A stretch of DNA of 64,000 nucleotides. Origin: CAZGXM01 sp964529795 (GTDB lineage: Bacteria; Bacillota; JADQBR01). Location of the stretch: NCBI GenBank assembly GCA_964529795.1, contig CAZGXM010000001.1:1-64000 (forward strand). The letters are read 5' to 3'. The notes beneath the pieces were generated by a model. It was not told the origin of the DNA, did not search any database, and saw only the letters and a program-made list of their open reading frames with translations. Positions 16,863 to 25,983 of this stretch are shown here, one piece after another. The first letter of the stretch is position 1; each line of letters starts with the position of its first letter. Position numbers and translations under genes: made by a program.

Positions 16863-16905
16863 CCTCTGGTTTTAGTCCCGGGTATTTATCCACGGGGGTA
16901 TGAAA

Positions 16906-18039
16906 ATGATCCGTAAGATTTTCCGCAAATTTAAAAGCACTTTTCTAACCACCACAGCCGGCAGATTGAAACTGTTGATACTGGCCAGCGGCCTGCTGAT
17001 ATTCTTTTTGGCCGGCTCGATTCTGGCGGTGCAGGCCACTTCCAAACCCGAGTTCTGTATCAGCTGCCACGAGATGAAGCCTGAGTATTACACCTGGAAG
17101 GCGTCGGCACACAACCAACTGGAATGCGTGCGCTGTCACGTGGGCCCGGGGCTGGAAAACATCGTCAGGCACAAAATTGGCGCAATGGAACAGATTTACA
17201 CCCATTTTACGGAAAGTTATTTTTTGCCCATTACCATGAAAGAGGAACTGGATAACGATATCTGCCTTACCTGTCATACCATTCAGAGGGTAGTGACGCC
17301 TTCGGGTGATATCACCCTGCCTCACGCCATGCACGTCGATGTCCTGGAAGTGAGATGTACCGAGTGTCACGGCGCCGTGGCCCACGGTGACATTGCCCGG
17401 CGCCAGCTCACTCTGGACGGTAATTTTGACTCCTGGACGGTGGCCACCGGCGAGGCGCAGATGGTCAGGGACAATACCAAACCCAAGATGGGCGTCTGCA
17501 TGGAATGCCATAAAGCACGGGGGGCGCCGCGTAATTGTGATGCCTGCCATACCGAGATCGGCGACCCGGAATCCCACCAGGTGAAAAACTGGCTTACCAC
17601 TCACGGGAAACTGGCCATGAAAGATTTGGACAACTGTAAACAATGTCACTCCTATGCCAATATGGATATCAATGTGGAGGACCCCGCCGGCGGCAGTGTC
17701 AGCATGGCAGCGGAATATTCCCGGCGGAATCCCTTCTGTTTCGAATGTCATGCCCGCAAGCCGCCCAGCCACCAGTCGGATTACTGGAACTTTGAGCATG
17801 CCGGTGCGGCGCAGCCCAATTCCGACAAGTGCCTGGTATGCCACAGCGTTGGTAGGCCTGTTGCCGCAGTGGGCACGCCGGCCAAGACTTACTGCAACCA
17901 GTGTCATTCCGGACAGCACCGGGGCAACTGGAAACAGCAGCACCCGCGCACCGTACGCACAGAGGGCGGGGTAACGCAGGAATGCTTTGTCTGCCACTCC
18001 GAGCGACAGTGCGCCCGCTGTCACATGGCGGGGAAATAA
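16906..18039 (+). CDS. NapC/NirT-like dodecahaem cytochrome c
   Basis: A 377-residue paralogue of the preceding gene with twelve CXXCH motifs. The N-terminal helix (about 20-42) is followed by EFCISCHEMKPEYYTW. Haem sites in order are CISCH, CVRCH, CLTCH, CTECH, CMECH, CDACH, CKQCH, CFECH, CLVCH, CNQCH, CFVCH and CARCH. The last two, in an added C-terminal segment, are absent from the ten-haem version. ATG 16906 was preferred to ATG 16900 because the GGGGG ribosome site at 16894-16898 is too close to the first. Having two quinol-dehydrogenase-like anchors side by side suggests different downstream partners or a hetero-complex. It ends before a strong convergent terminator. Confidence 0.88.
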   Translation: MIRKIFRKFKSTFLTTTAGRLKLLILASGLLIFFLAGSILAVQATSKPEFCISCHEMKPEYYTWKASAHNQLECVRCHVGPGLENIVRHKIGAMEQIYTHFTESYFLPITMKEELDNDICLTCHTIQRVVTPSGDITLPHAMHVDVLEVRCTECHGAVAHGDIARRQLTLDGNFDSWTVATGEAQMVRDNTKPKMGVCMECHKARGAPRNCDACHTEIGDPESHQVKNWLTTHGKLAMKDLDNCKQCHSYANMDINVEDPAGGSVSMAAEYSRRNPFCFECHARKPPSHQSDYWNFEHAGAAQPNSDKCLVCHSVGRPVAAVGTPAKTYCNQCHSGQHRGNWKQQHPRTVRTEGGVTQECFVCHSERQCARCHMAGK

Positions 18040-18052
18040 AGAGGAAAATAAT

Positions 18053-18098
18053 AAAATGAGGAACCCCAAAGACCCTGTTTTTTGGGGTTCCTCATTTT
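18053..18098. terminator. Bidirectional terminator between convergent cytochrome genes
   Basis: An 18-bp perfect stem, AAAATGAGGAACCCCAAA (18053-18070) with its complement at 18081-18098, and a ten-base loop. A/T runs on both flanks make it work in both directions. Confidence 0.92.
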
Positions 18099-18122
18099 AT
18101 TTGCAGAAACAGGTTTGGAAAA

Positions 18123-20030
18123 TTAATTTAAGGGCTTAAACTGATGACCTGAATTTATCATGATTTCGTCTACGTTCATTACCTGGTCATGGCAGATGGC
18201 ACAAAGCTGTTGTTTGGGGTAACGCAGAGTCAGTTTATGCAGGTCATGACAGGTATAACATGTAACAACCCCACTGAAATAGTGCTTACTATTTATATAA
18301 TCAGTATATTCTCCGTTAGCTGTCCAGGCACCCTCTGCATGACAAAACCAGCAGTTTCCCTGGTTCATAAACTCATCATTGGCCATGTGTTCCGGGTTTT
18401 CGATATTGGTTTCACTGGGACTTTTTAAATGATTTTCCAACGGGCCGTGACAGTAACTGCAGTTGGGCCAGTTCCAGCTCACATGCGGGTGACTGGCATT
18501 ATCAACCACTAATTCGGTGTACTGTTCTTCATGGCACTGTGCACAAACCGCTAGGTTGCCATCGGCCCAGTCCGCGCCGAACTGGGTAAAGAGACCGTTG
18601 GTTGTAGCAGCAACTTCACTGTAGTTGCTGGTTTGACCGGAGTTAGCCAGGTACCCTTCGTTGGCCGTACCCTTATCGTGACAGCTTTCGCAGGTACCCA
18701 TATTGGGCATTCTTTTCAGCGCCGAAGAGCCGGTAATCTCCTGAAATTCTTCTTTGGCCATTCCCGCCCAATCAGGTACTTGATAATCGGCTAGACTGTC
18801 GTTGGCCAGGGTCCGCTTCCAGTAATCCTGAGATGTCCCGTGAGCTATGTGGCAGGTTAAGCAGGTAATGTTTCTTTGATCTTTATCAGGTCCTTTTTCA
18901 AATTTTAAACCGGGTACCGGATCTGGCCAACCGGCACCTACTTTGTGGCGGTAGGCTTCGGAATAAGTGCCGCTGAGATTACTGCCGGATTTATCCACAA
19001 CGGTTGTATCATAGTCAGTATGGCAGGCGCCGCAAAACTGGTTAACACCGTGGATGTAAGTAATTTGTTCGTCAGGGCCCAGGTAATCATATACATCCAT
19101 TTCCACGGTAACGGCAGGCACACCGTAGATTTTGCTCACCAGATTGGCATCAGTCACTGTTATCAGGGTATACCCGTTGGCATTGCTGATCTCTCCTTGG
19201 ACTTCCTTGCCGGCATTGTCCCATAAAGTTATTTCGTAGGGGTAACCGGTCAAGAAACGATAAGGTCTATTGCTGGTATCACCTGCGGGGTAGACTGTCA
19301 GGGTTACTGCATCTATTTTTGTCGGTTCATATCCAGCGAGTGCTGCCTTTTGCGTTGCTACCCCGTTGGGGTCGGGGTTGAGAATGCGTGCATTTCCACC
19401 CGAGCCGTGGGGATTGTGACAGCTTTCACAGCCAAATTTGATGCCCCAAGAAATGACCTCGGATTTCCCGTCCCGGGTCATTTGCACCGGCACCGTTGAG
19501 CCCCCGGGAGCGGCAGCCGTTGTTACTGCACCATTGACTTTGTGTGTTGACAAGTAGTTCTCTTTACCGGTACCAAACATACCCCCTGCTGCAGGCCTCC
19601 CCGCCGGAGTGACACCGGCGACTACATTGTAGGTGGTTGTTACCGTACCGTCGTGACATGCTAGACAAGTGTCATATGTACTGAACCACTGCAGAAGGCT
19701 TTTGCCAACGGCGGTGTGTGTGGCATGACAGGAAGCACAGGCGTCGGTGTCCTTGGTATAATTACTGTGAATACGGTACCGGCCAGGATTAATTTCGTTG
19801 GGCAAATAGATTTCATAAGGATAGTTGGTTATATCGTCGGCAGTAAACTTGTTTTCAATTTTCAGTCTAGGAGTAACATTACTGTTATAAATGTATTTAG
19901 TGGTAGTCGGCCCAAAGTATTTTCTGCCGCTGGCGTCGTCTCGCCAATTAAGCTGTTCTGCCCAGGCAACCGGGAGCAAGATTAAAAATAAAAGCATGCT
20001 CATAAAGCTTATTAACAATGATTTTTTCAA
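18123..20030 (-). CDS. Secreted 11-haem cytochrome c
   Basis: A 635-residue exported cytochrome. TTG at 20030 was chosen because GGGGGTGAAATT precedes it and it gives a clean signal peptide (KKS, hydrophobic core LLFLILLPVAWA, cleavage near AWAEQ). Haem sites in order are CASCH, CLACH, CESCH, CGACH, CLTCH, CESCH, CAQCH, CSYCH, CWFCH, CYTCH and CAICH. No anchor or sorting signal is seen at the C-terminus. The N-terminal half matches the 12-haem protein at 53508-55946 closely (shared RIHSNYTKDTDACASCHATH, WGIKFGCESCHNPHG, LNPDPNGV). Long haem-free inserts between sites 3 and 4 suggest beta-rich domains. A role in electron transfer outside the membrane is inference; no substrate can be assigned. 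Confidence 0.88.
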   Translation of the reverse strand: MKKSLLISFMSMLLFLILLPVAWAEQLNWRDDASGRKYFGPTTTKYIYNSNVTPRLKIENKFTADDITNYPYEIYLPNEINPGRYRIHSNYTKDTDACASCHATHTAVGKSLLQWFSTYDTCLACHDGTVTTTYNVVAGVTPAGRPAAGGMFGTGKENYLSTHKVNGAVTTAAAPGGSTVPVQMTRDGKSEVISWGIKFGCESCHNPHGSGGNARILNPDPNGVATQKAALAGYEPTKIDAVTLTVYPAGDTSNRPYRFLTGYPYEITLWDNAGKEVQGEISNANGYTLITVTDANLVSKIYGVPAVTVEMDVYDYLGPDEQITYIHGVNQFCGACHTDYDTTVVDKSGSNLSGTYSEAYRHKVGAGWPDPVPGLKFEKGPDKDQRNITCLTCHIAHGTSQDYWKRTLANDSLADYQVPDWAGMAKEEFQEITGSSALKRMPNMGTCESCHDKGTANEGYLANSGQTSNYSEVAATTNGLFTQFGADWADGNLAVCAQCHEEQYTELVVDNASHPHVSWNWPNCSYCHGPLENHLKSPSETNIENPEHMANDEFMNQGNCWFCHAEGAWTANGEYTDYINSKHYFSGVVTCYTCHDLHKLTLRYPKQQLCAICHDQVMNVDEIMINSGHQFKPLN

Positions 20031-20371
20031 AATTTCACCCCCATTTTTCCTAACTATCAAATACTTTCGTTTTGGAGCCCAAAAAATCCTTCCATAATTG
20101 TCCACTACTTTTTTTCAAATATTATCCTTATTATCTATTTCATTTGTGGGCAGTCAAAATAGTTTCAAAACACTCTCCACAGTGTTTGTAACATTTTTGT
20201 GAATTAATACACTTGTTGCAGGAATTTATCTTCAGGGCAAGGAATAACTTAAACAAGAAGTTTTGATTGTGAAAAAAGCTTTGTGTTAAATGTATGTCTA
20301 TAATAACTTTTAAAGGATATAGGAATTACTTGGAGAATTATATCTTTTTTGGTGGGAGGTAACCCGCTGTT
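20031..20371. other. Divergent control region with an inverted repeat at 20168-20187
   Basis: 341 bases between the reverse-strand 11-haem gene and the TPR gene. AAACACT (20168-20174) and AGTGTTT (20181-20187) form a perfect 7-bp inverted repeat with a six-base spacer, a plausible operator. A TATAAT word at 20299-20304 could be the -10 for the forward operon, but no well-spaced -35 is visible. A GCAGGAATTTATC motif lies at 20218-20230. No gene is seen. Confidence 0.45.
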
Positions 20372-21013
20372 GTGAGCTTACCGGAGCTATTATCAAAAGA
20401 AGTGTCTGTAAAAAGGGCTTTGATGGCATTGGGCACAGGTTTTCTTTTAATAGCGGTCTTGGGCAGCGGTATTGGCTATACATGGTTTTGGAATCAGTTT
20501 GATGACCAGCCATACTTACAGCAGCAGGTTATCAAATATACAAATATCCTTGAAGAGCAGCCGGGTAATTATGTGGTTTTGACCGAATTGGGCTGGGCGT
20601 TGTACCAGCTGGGCGAACTGGATAAAGCAATAGCATGTTTTCAAAAAGTATTGGAAATCAATCCCGATTATATCAGTGCCAGGTATAATCTATCTTTAGC
20701 TTACAAGGGAAAGAAAAATTATGAACTGGCGCGGCGGGAACTAAAGACAATAGTTGACAAATATCCACGTCATGAACTGGCGTGGTTGAGCCTGGGAGAA
20801 GTATTGATGGAACTCAAGAAGTATGGGGATGCAGTAGAAGCATTGGATAGAACCATTAGTATTAGTCCCGCCAATGCCACCGCTCATTATCTGAAAGGTG
20901 TTGCCCTGGAGAGGTTGGGCAGGAAAATTGACGCCATTCGTAGTTTTGAAAATGCTTTAAAGTATGACCCCAAGTATGAAGAAGCAATTGAGGCAAAAGA
21001 GCGGTTGAAGTAG
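20372..21013 (+). CDS. Membrane-anchored TPR protein, module 1
   Basis: A 213-residue protein with a short cytoplasmic N-terminus, one helix (about 15-38) ending in the GIGYTWFWNQF motif, and four to five TPR repeats (about 55-212). Typical repeat segments are LGWALYQLGELDKAIACFQKVLEI, YNLSLAYKGKKNYELA, WLSLGEVLMELKKYGDAVEAL and YLKGVALERLGRKIDAI. GTG 20372 is preceded by GGTGGGAGGT at a long spacing. It has paralogues at 23254 and 62219, each directly upstream of an NHL propeller gene. TPR domains of CcmI and NrfG dock apocytochromes for haem attachment; a similar chaperone role is possible here but is inference. Confidence 0.85.
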   Translation: MSLPELLSKEVSVKRALMALGTGFLLIAVLGSGIGYTWFWNQFDDQPYLQQQVIKYTNILEEQPGNYVVLTELGWALYQLGELDKAIACFQKVLEINPDYISARYNLSLAYKGKKNYELARRELKTIVDKYPRHELAWLSLGEVLMELKKYGDAVEALDRTISISPANATAHYLKGVALERLGRKIDAIRSFENALKYDPKYEEAIEAKERLK

Positions 21014-21026
21014 AGAGGTGGATGGT

Positions 21027-22010
21027 TTGCCGCGCTTCAAGTTGAAATTTTGGCATATTGCTGTTTTGTTCGGGATAATCTTGTTTTTCAGTACGTTTTA
21101 TTTCGGTTATTATTACTTATTAAACAAGACTCCCCTTGTTATTGCAGATGTAATGCATACCGTAAAAAAAGTGACAAAGCCGGCCGATTATACACCGAAT
21201 TTTGTGTTTAATATTACTCCTGACCAGGGACAGTTTCAAAAACCTATGGGTGTGGCTGTAGATTTTTATGGCCGGATATTTGTCACTGACGTTGCTGATG
21301 CGACGGTCAAGGTATTTAATGCCAATGGGAAAAAAGTCGGGACATTGGGAGGTAGGGGTGAAAACCCCGGTCAATTTGTTTACCCTAATTGTATTACAGT
21401 GGACAACCAGGACCGGATATTGGTGGGTGATTTTAAAAAAGGCAGCATTGAGATTTTTAACCGCAAGGGGAAATATCAAACAACTTGGGACAAAAACTCT
21501 CTTGGCACAGACATCTCACCGCTGGCTTTGGCAGTTGATGACAAGGATAATGTTTATGTTGCCGATCGCAGTGGAAAAGTTGTGATAATTTCTTCAAAAG
21601 GCAAAGTCTTACATCAGTTTGGCAAACCCGGGGCATTAAAGGGCTATTTGTCTTATCCCAACGGTATTGCGGTAGCAAAAAATGGGGACATTTACGTCAG
21701 TGATAGCGGTAACAAGCGGATACAGATTTTTACTGCTACGGGTAAATTTAAAAAAGTTCTGGCGCCGCCGCAATTTGATGTTGCTTACCCCCGGGGAATT
21801 GCCCTTGACGGGCACGGGAGGTTATTTGTTGCCGACCTGTTCCGGCATAAGGTAGCAATATTTAACAAGCGACTGCAAAAAACCTTTGAGTTGGGCGGGC
21901 GCGGGTTGTTGGAGGGTGAATTCAACTTTCCCAATGACGTGGAAATATCCGGCAACAAGGTTTATGTGGTGGACAGGGCCAATAAAAGGATTGCTATCTT
22001 CATGTTTTAA
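21027..22010 (+). CDS. Membrane-anchored NHL beta-propeller protein, module 1
   Basis: A 327-residue protein with one N-terminal helix (about 8-30) and a propeller of about six NHL blades (about 55-327). Blade signatures are PMGVAVDFYGRIFVTD, YPNCITVDNQDRILVGD, YPNGIAVAKNGDIYVSDSGN and YPRGIALDGHGRLFVAD. TTG 21027 was chosen for its spacing from GAGAGG; a GTG at 21018 overlaps the ribosome site. It lies 13 bases after the TPR gene and 26 before a hexahaem gene. NHL propellers bind proteins, RNA or small ligands. No catalytic residues are evident, so a scaffold or docking role outside the membrane is the simplest guess. Confidence 0.85.
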   Translation: MPRFKLKFWHIAVLFGIILFFSTFYFGYYYLLNKTPLVIADVMHTVKKVTKPADYTPNFVFNITPDQGQFQKPMGVAVDFYGRIFVTDVADATVKVFNANGKKVGTLGGRGENPGQFVYPNCITVDNQDRILVGDFKKGSIEIFNRKGKYQTTWDKNSLGTDISPLALAVDDKDNVYVADRSGKVVIISSKGKVLHQFGKPGALKGYLSYPNGIAVAKNGDIYVSDSGNKRIQIFTATGKFKKVLAPPQFDVAYPRGIALDGHGRLFVADLFRHKVAIFNKRLQKTFELGGRGLLEGEFNFPNDVEISGNKVYVVDRANKRIAIFMF

Positions 22011-22036
22011 GGGGACTTTTTGGGAGGTGCGGGGAA

Positions 22037-23215
22037 ATGGGTAAAAAGCTTTTTACCATGATTTTAATTTTTCTATTCCTGCCATCAGCCGCATTAGCTG
22101 CGCCGTCCGGATTAAGAGCTGTTCCCATGTCTGAAACGCGGGTGGACCTTTTCTGGAAGGCCCAGCCGGGCGAAGTTTACCGGGTTTGGCAGAGCACTGA
22201 CGGCGCTGTTTGGAATAATGTCTATACATTTGGTCAACCAGGGGCCAGTAGTTATTCGGCGGTTTACGGCATACAACCTTACGTCAATTATTATTTTGCC
22301 ATAACTACTGATGCGGTAACTGATTATGTCTACCAGGCGCAAAAAGGGGTCAATGCCACTGGTGAAGCGGTTGCTTTTCCGCCGGACAAGCATGCTCATG
22401 CATACTATAGCGAAAATACGGATATGTGTAAAAACTGCCATCAAACCCATACGGCAGCAGGGAACAAACTGCTTCGCTTTCCTACGGTCAATGAGACCTG
22501 TATTTCCTGCCATGACGGTACGGGCAGCAAGTATGTGGTTACTGAGGGAACAGTGAATAACGGCAGTTATGGTACGCTCACCTCCCCGGCAGGCCCTTTT
22601 GGCGGAATTATTGGCAGCACGGCCATGGCCAATCCCGAATCAATTCACACAGTCGGCACAAGCGTTTACGAGGCGCCCGGCGGCAACCCGCTGGGAAGCG
22701 GGGATGAATGGACGGAACCCTTAGGGTGTGTCAGTTGCCATGATGCCCACGATTCTCCGAGCTACCGGATGCTGACGGTAAAGACGCCGGATAATCAAGC
22801 GGTTAAAGTAGAAGGATATGCGGTCACCGATACTGCCGGCGGGGTGGAATATTCACGCTATGTCAGCGGTGTTAACGAGTTCTGTATGGGCTGTCACAAG
22901 GATTATTATGCCGGTACCGGCGCCGGGCATATCGAGGCCACAGGTACATACAGTACAGCAATTAAGTACCGTCATGCGGTCGGTATTTCTCCGGCTTCTT
23001 ATACCAAAGGGCCGCTTACCACCACTTTACCGCTGGAAGGAACGGCAGGCGATAATACCGATAAAATAATTTGCCTTACCTGTCACAAAGCACACGGCAG
23101 TACCAGTGTTAATGACGCAACCAAAAGCGGTGATACAGACGGTCCCAGTCAGGTGACGAATTATTTGCTGCGCCGGGATTATTCCGGTGTTTGCCAGGAT
23201 TGTCATAAAAAATAA
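22037..23215 (+). CDS. Exported Fn3-hexahaem cytochrome c, module 1
   Basis: A 392-residue exported cytochrome. The signal peptide ends near ALAAPSG (residue 22). A fibronectin-III-like domain (about 22-110) starts APSGLRAVPMSETRVDLFW. Six CXXCH sites follow: CKNCH, CISCH, CVSCH, CMGCH, CLTCH and CQDCH. The pattern CHQTHTA ... CHDGTG ... CHDAHD is that of the paired-CXXCH (doubled CXXCH) family. GGGAGGTGCGGGGAA precedes ATG 22037. It ends in CQDCHKK, as its module 2 counterpart ends in CEACHNK, so the last haem sits at the extreme C-terminus. Electron carrier at the cell surface (inference). Confidence 0.87.
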   Translation: MGKKLFTMILIFLFLPSAALAAPSGLRAVPMSETRVDLFWKAQPGEVYRVWQSTDGAVWNNVYTFGQPGASSYSAVYGIQPYVNYYFAITTDAVTDYVYQAQKGVNATGEAVAFPPDKHAHAYYSENTDMCKNCHQTHTAAGNKLLRFPTVNETCISCHDGTGSKYVVTEGTVNNGSYGTLTSPAGPFGGIIGSTAMANPESIHTVGTSVYEAPGGNPLGSGDEWTEPLGCVSCHDAHDSPSYRMLTVKTPDNQAVKVEGYAVTDTAGGVEYSRYVSGVNEFCMGCHKDYYAGTGAGHIEATGTYSTAIKYRHAVGISPASYTKGPLTTTLPLEGTAGDNTDKIICLTCHKAHGSTSVNDATKSGDTDGPSQVTNYLLRRDYSGVCQDCHKK

Positions 23216-23253
23216 AGCGTTTACGTGACAAGTGCGGTGTTGGGGGGATGCCT

Positions 23254-23901
23254 GTGGCCCAATCGACAACAAGTGAAAAAATAATCGACATCAGACTTGC
23301 AATAGTAATTATTTTAGTGGTTGCTATTTTATTGATAACGGTTGGTGTGATGATAGGCAATGCCTTCTTTTGGGACCAATACGAAACAACCACCAAATTG
23401 GAAAGAGATTTGGAAGTTGCTCTGGAAAATGTACAAGCCAATCCCGGCAATGCAGATTACCGAATAGCTTTGGGATGGGTGTATTTTCAAATGGGCCAAA
23501 TCGACAAAGCATTGTCACAGTATAAAAATGCGCTAAAAATTGACCCCAATAATATGCAGGCAAAATACAACTTGGCATTAGCACATTTTGAGAACCATGA
23601 TTGGGAAATGGCAAAAACTTTAATGGAAGAATATGTTGAAAAAAACCCCCTCCATGCCAACGGCATTTCCATTCTCGGACTGATTTACCTGGAAATGGGG
23701 AAATATGGACAGGCTGTAGCCGCTCTTACTAAATCTGCTGAAATTTCGCCCGGTAATACCAATATCTATTACAATATCGGTATTGCTTATGAAAAGTTGG
23801 GGGATCTGGACAATGCCAGGAAATATTACCAGCTGACTTTGGACTATAATCCCCAGTTTGGGGAAGCAAACAAGGCATTAAAAAGACTTGGTGGGCAATA
23901 A
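23254..23901 (+). CDS. Membrane-anchored TPR protein, module 2
   Basis: A 215-residue paralogue of the TPR genes at 20372 and 62219. There is one helix (about 15-38) ending in GNAFFWDQYE, equivalent to GKAFFWENYD in the 62219 protein. Four to five TPRs follow: ALGWVYFQMGQIDKALSQYK, YNLALAHFENHDWEMA, LGLIYLEMGKYGQAVAAL and YNIGIAYEKLGDLDNARKYY. GTG 23254 is favoured by six-base spacing from GGGGGG; the ATG at 23248 would touch the ribosome site. The start is not certain. It is followed 26 bases later by an NHL gene, as in the other modules. Confidence 0.83.
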   Translation: MAQSTTSEKIIDIRLAIVIILVVAILLITVGVMIGNAFFWDQYETTTKLERDLEVALENVQANPGNADYRIALGWVYFQMGQIDKALSQYKNALKIDPNNMQAKYNLALAHFENHDWEMAKTLMEEYVEKNPLHANGISILGLIYLEMGKYGQAVAALTKSAEISPGNTNIYYNIGIAYEKLGDLDNARKYYQLTLDYNPQFGEANKALKRLGGQ

Positions 23902-23927
23902 AGGGGGGTAGGTCACGGACCGTCCGG

Positions 23928-24896
23928 ATGAAGTTTTCAACACTAATTATTATTATTTTAAGCATTGCTTTAGTTGTAACCGTCACCTTTGGTATTTTTT
24001 ACATCAACAAGCAGCACCCGGTGCAAAAAGTTACCGCAATGATTCCGGATGTGAAGACAACGCAACTGCCGGAGTTTAAGTTTGCCATCTACGGGCCTCA
24101 AAAAAGCTCTCTTGATTATCCCATGGCAGTCACAGTTTCCGGCGGAAAAATCTATGTCTCCGATACGAAGAACAGCCGTATCCAGGTGTTTGATTATAAC
24201 GGTAAAATTGTACGGGTCATCGGCGCTCCCGAGGACGAAATTAATTCCATCATCCGCAGGCCGTATGGTTTGGCTGTCAGCGGCGGCAAGCTTTTTGTTG
24301 CGGATATGGATAGCGGTAAGATTGCTATTTTTGGTACTGACGGGAAATTTTCAAGTTACTTTCAACCTGACAGAAAAGGACTGTACCGGAAACCCGGAGA
24401 CCTGAAGATTTTTAACGATAAACTCTATCTCACCGATATTGCTAAAATGAAGGTTTTTGTTTTTGATTTGGCAGGCAAGTTGCTCATGAGTTTTGGTGAA
24501 GAGGGAACGGGACCGGGACAGTTCAAATATCCAAACGGTGTTGCCGTGGACCAGGAAGGTAACATTTATGTGGCTGATTCGGGAAACAATCGCCTTCAGG
24601 TATTTGACCGCCGGGGCAAGTACCTGCGCACTTTGGGTAAGAAAGAGGGTGAAATCGGCCAACTGACAACAGCGCGGGGTATTGACGTAAACAAGCGGGG
24701 GAATATTTACGTGGTTACCGGTATCTTGGGACAAGTATTTGTCTTGAAGCCTGATGGGGAAGAATTGTTCCGTATTGGCAGCCGTGGTGTCGAAAATGGG
24801 CAGCTTAATCTTCCCAACGGACTTTTTATCGATAATAACGGCAGGTTGTTCGTGACCGAGGTGGGAAACAACCGGGTTTCCGTATTTGACAAGTAA
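23928..24896 (+). CDS. Membrane-anchored NHL beta-propeller protein, module 2
   Basis: A 322-residue protein with an N-terminal helix (about 5-25) and about six NHL blades. It shares FAIYGP and VTVSGGKIYVSDTKNSRIQVFDYNG-like residues with the 62914 protein (FAIYGP, VTVSGKRIFVSDTGN). Further blades are YPNGVAVDQEGNIYVADSGN and LPNGLFIDNNGRLFVTEVGN. ATG 23928 is preceded by AAGGGGGGTAGG at a rather long spacing. It lies between the module 2 TPR and hexahaem genes. A structural or binding role is inferred; no enzyme motif is seen. Confidence 0.83.
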   Translation: MKFSTLIIIILSIALVVTVTFGIFYINKQHPVQKVTAMIPDVKTTQLPEFKFAIYGPQKSSLDYPMAVTVSGGKIYVSDTKNSRIQVFDYNGKIVRVIGAPEDEINSIIRRPYGLAVSGGKLFVADMDSGKIAIFGTDGKFSSYFQPDRKGLYRKPGDLKIFNDKLYLTDIAKMKVFVFDLAGKLLMSFGEEGTGPGQFKYPNGVAVDQEGNIYVADSGNNRLQVFDRRGKYLRTLGKKEGEIGQLTTARGIDVNKRGNIYVVTGILGQVFVLKPDGEELFRIGSRGVENGQLNLPNGLFIDNNGRLFVTEVGNNRVSVFDK

Positions 24897-24921
24897 AAAA
24901 TAAGAATTGGGAGGGAGAAGC

Positions 24922-25899
24922 ATGAGAAGGTGGGCCTTTGTTTTGTCGTTAACTATCAGTTTTACTGTAATTTTAACAGCAGGGATTGCAACTGCTGCAC
25001 CGTTATCCTCGGCATCTAATGTTCACGGGGGTTATACAGCCAACACGTCGGCATGTTCCCAATGTCACAGCACCCATGCCGCTATCGGGAAAAATTTGAT
25101 TCAAAACCTGGCAGCGGGTAACAATGATGTCTATGCCACCTGTATGTACTGCCACGGTATGGGCCAACAAAGCAAGTATAATGTGGAGGACGGTGCTATT
25201 GAGACAGGTACAGCAACTTATGCCGCCAGCGGCGGCGGCTTTGTGAGAATGGTTACTGCAGAGGGCAGCACTCCTACCTACGCATCTGTTTATTCACAGC
25301 ACAATGTCAACGAAGTAACCGGGACCACTGTTTGGGTACCGGGTTACGATACGGCAGCGCCGTCTCATATGGAATTGACCTGTGCGAGCTGCCATGACCC
25401 GCACAATACTGCCAATATTTCCCGGGCATTGCGAGTTAACGTCAATGGGGTTGATATCAGCGCCACCCCGCCGGACTTGACGATTACCAATGAATTGGCT
25501 GATGAATCCATTGCTTATTTATCCGGTTGGAATGACTTCTGTGGTGCCTGCCATCAGGACTTCTATCAAACTGCGGCAGGGTCCGGTGATACGGACAGCG
25601 GTGCTTACTCTACCAAGAAACGGCACCGGGTGGGTATGGACCCGGCAGGTTACCCGGGTGTTAACGCAGGCAGCTGGGTTTATGCAAGCTTATCTCAACC
25701 CAGTAGCAAGCTGCCGCTGCAGTCTGTCGACAGTTCTGCTGCCAATGAACAGGTGATGTGTTTGACCTGCCACTATGCTCATGGTACGAAAGCCTACAGT
25801 TCCATAACTTTTAACCGGACTGACGGGACTACTTCCAATTCCAGTACTCTGTTACGGCTGGATGAACGGGGAGTTTGCGAGGCCTGTCACAACAAATAA
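24922..25899 (+). CDS. Exported hexahaem cytochrome c, module 2
   Basis: A 325-residue exported cytochrome. The signal peptide (MRRWAFVLSL ... GIATAAPL) is cleaved near residue 25. It lacks the Fn3 domain of module 1. Haem sites are CSQCH, CMYCH, CASCH, CGACH, CLTCH and CEACH, with the same order of spacer types as module 1: CHSTHA, CHGMG, CHDPHN, CHQDF, CHYAHG, CHNK-end. ATG 24922 was chosen because GGGAGGGAGAAGC precedes it. It is followed by an NHL gene without an intervening TPR gene, which breaks the module pattern. Confidence 0.87.
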   Translation: MRRWAFVLSLTISFTVILTAGIATAAPLSSASNVHGGYTANTSACSQCHSTHAAIGKNLIQNLAAGNNDVYATCMYCHGMGQQSKYNVEDGAIETGTATYAASGGGFVRMVTAEGSTPTYASVYSQHNVNEVTGTTVWVPGYDTAAPSHMELTCASCHDPHNTANISRALRVNVNGVDISATPPDLTITNELADESIAYLSGWNDFCGACHQDFYQTAAGSGDTDSGAYSTKKRHRVGMDPAGYPGVNAGSWVYASLSQPSSKLPLQSVDSSAANEQVMCLTCHYAHGTKAYSSITFNRTDGTTSNSSTLLRLDERGVCEACHNK

Positions 25900-25983
25900 G
25901 TGAAGCAAACAGACTTATTATTGGTATGGGGAATATTTTGATGATTTGCGAACGCTGACAATAGTGCTGCAGGAGGTCCGGCA

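Noticed and set aside
16945..18069. A 374-residue reverse-strand frame
   Set aside because: It mirrors the dodecahaem cytochrome gene, whose CXXCH pattern proves the forward frame; no recognisable domain on the reverse.
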